Under the pieces are notes generated by a model. It was not told the origin of the DNA. It saw only the letters and a program-made list of their open reading frames with translations, and did not search any database. 5,769 bases of DNA from an uncultured Oscillospiraceae bacterium. GTDB taxonomy: Bacteria > Bacillota > Clostridia > Oscillospirales > Ruminococcaceae. A program made the translations under genes and the position numbers. The DNA is taken from positions 1-5,769 of the forward strand of contig CAKSHT010000136.1 of NCBI GenBank assembly GCA_934457235.1, in the 5' to 3' direction. Positions within the stretch are counted from its first letter, which is position 1; the number at the start of each line of letters is the position of its first letter. This document shows, one piece after another, positions 5,737 to 5,769 of this stretch.

Positions 5737-5753
5737 GATATCAAAATGATATC
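5737..5753. promoter_or_regulatory. Perfect 17-bp palindrome, putative operator of the SPFH operon
   Basis: GATATCA (5737-5743), AAA, TGATATC (5747-5753): exact 7-bp arms with a 3-bp spacer. It begins 8 bp downstream of the predicted -10 box, about +2 to +18 of the transcript, and ends 33 bp before the SPFH start codon. A protein bound here would block initiation or elongation. The RHH protein encoded in the operon is the obvious candidate, but this is untested. Confidence 0.6.
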
Positions 5754-5761
5754 TTAATGAG

Positions 5762-5767
5762 ATTATA
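5762..5767 (-). promoter_or_regulatory. -10 box of the SPFH operon promoter
   Basis: On the minus strand, a perfect TATAAT is found at 5767-5762, with a predicted start near 5755 and a leader of about 50 nt. The -35 element would lie beyond the right edge of the window, so neither its sequence nor the sigma factor can be judged. Confidence 0.55.
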
Positions 5768-5769
5768 GC

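Overview
The window looks like chromosomal DNA of an anaerobic Firmicute of the class Clostridia, perhaps a gut Ruminococcaceae/Oscillospiraceae-type organism. This rests on strong AGGAGG-type ribosome binding sites, AT-rich spacers with near-consensus sigma-A promoters, and protein families common in that group. The exact taxon is inference. There are five complete minus-strand genes, one minus-strand gene cut by the left edge, and one decayed plus-strand gene. No RNA gene, CRISPR array or insertion sequence was seen.

Left part (1-2552, minus strand): a two-gene operon for a heterodimeric ABC exporter. The promoter-proximal subunit (597 aa) is complete. Its nucleotide-binding domain has Asp in place of the catalytic Glu and Gln in place of the switch His, the pattern of the degenerate half of exporters such as TM287/288. 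The second subunit is visible only for its first 248 residues, all membrane domain. Its NBD lies outside the window and should supply the missing Glu and His.

Middle (2553-3348): a 355-bp divergent control region, then the plus-strand remnant of an alpha/beta hydrolase. The control region holds two good promoters facing apart, a 16-bp direct repeat over the ABC -35 box, a 10-bp-arm hairpin, and dyads on both sides of the hydrolase promoter. The hydrolase has lost an internal segment and carries a second frameshift that falls where the catalytic His codon is expected. It ends at a bidirectional terminator shared with the convergent operon on its right.

Right part (3382-5704, minus strand): a compact four-gene operon running SPFH/band-7 membrane protein, YhfC-type intramembrane metalloprotease homologue, small ribbon-helix-helix (RHH) protein, SdpI-family membrane protein. 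The gaps are 7 nt and 19 nt, then a 4-nt ATGA overlap. A -10 box and a perfect 17-bp palindrome precede it. In Bacillus, SdpI/YfhL proteins protect against the SdpC toxin, SPFH proteins belong to the sigma-W envelope-stress regulon, and the related CPBP proteases include bacteriocin immunity proteins. The operon may therefore be a self-regulated envelope-protection or toxin-immunity module. The grouping is read from the sequence; the function is inferred. It is the most interesting item in the window.
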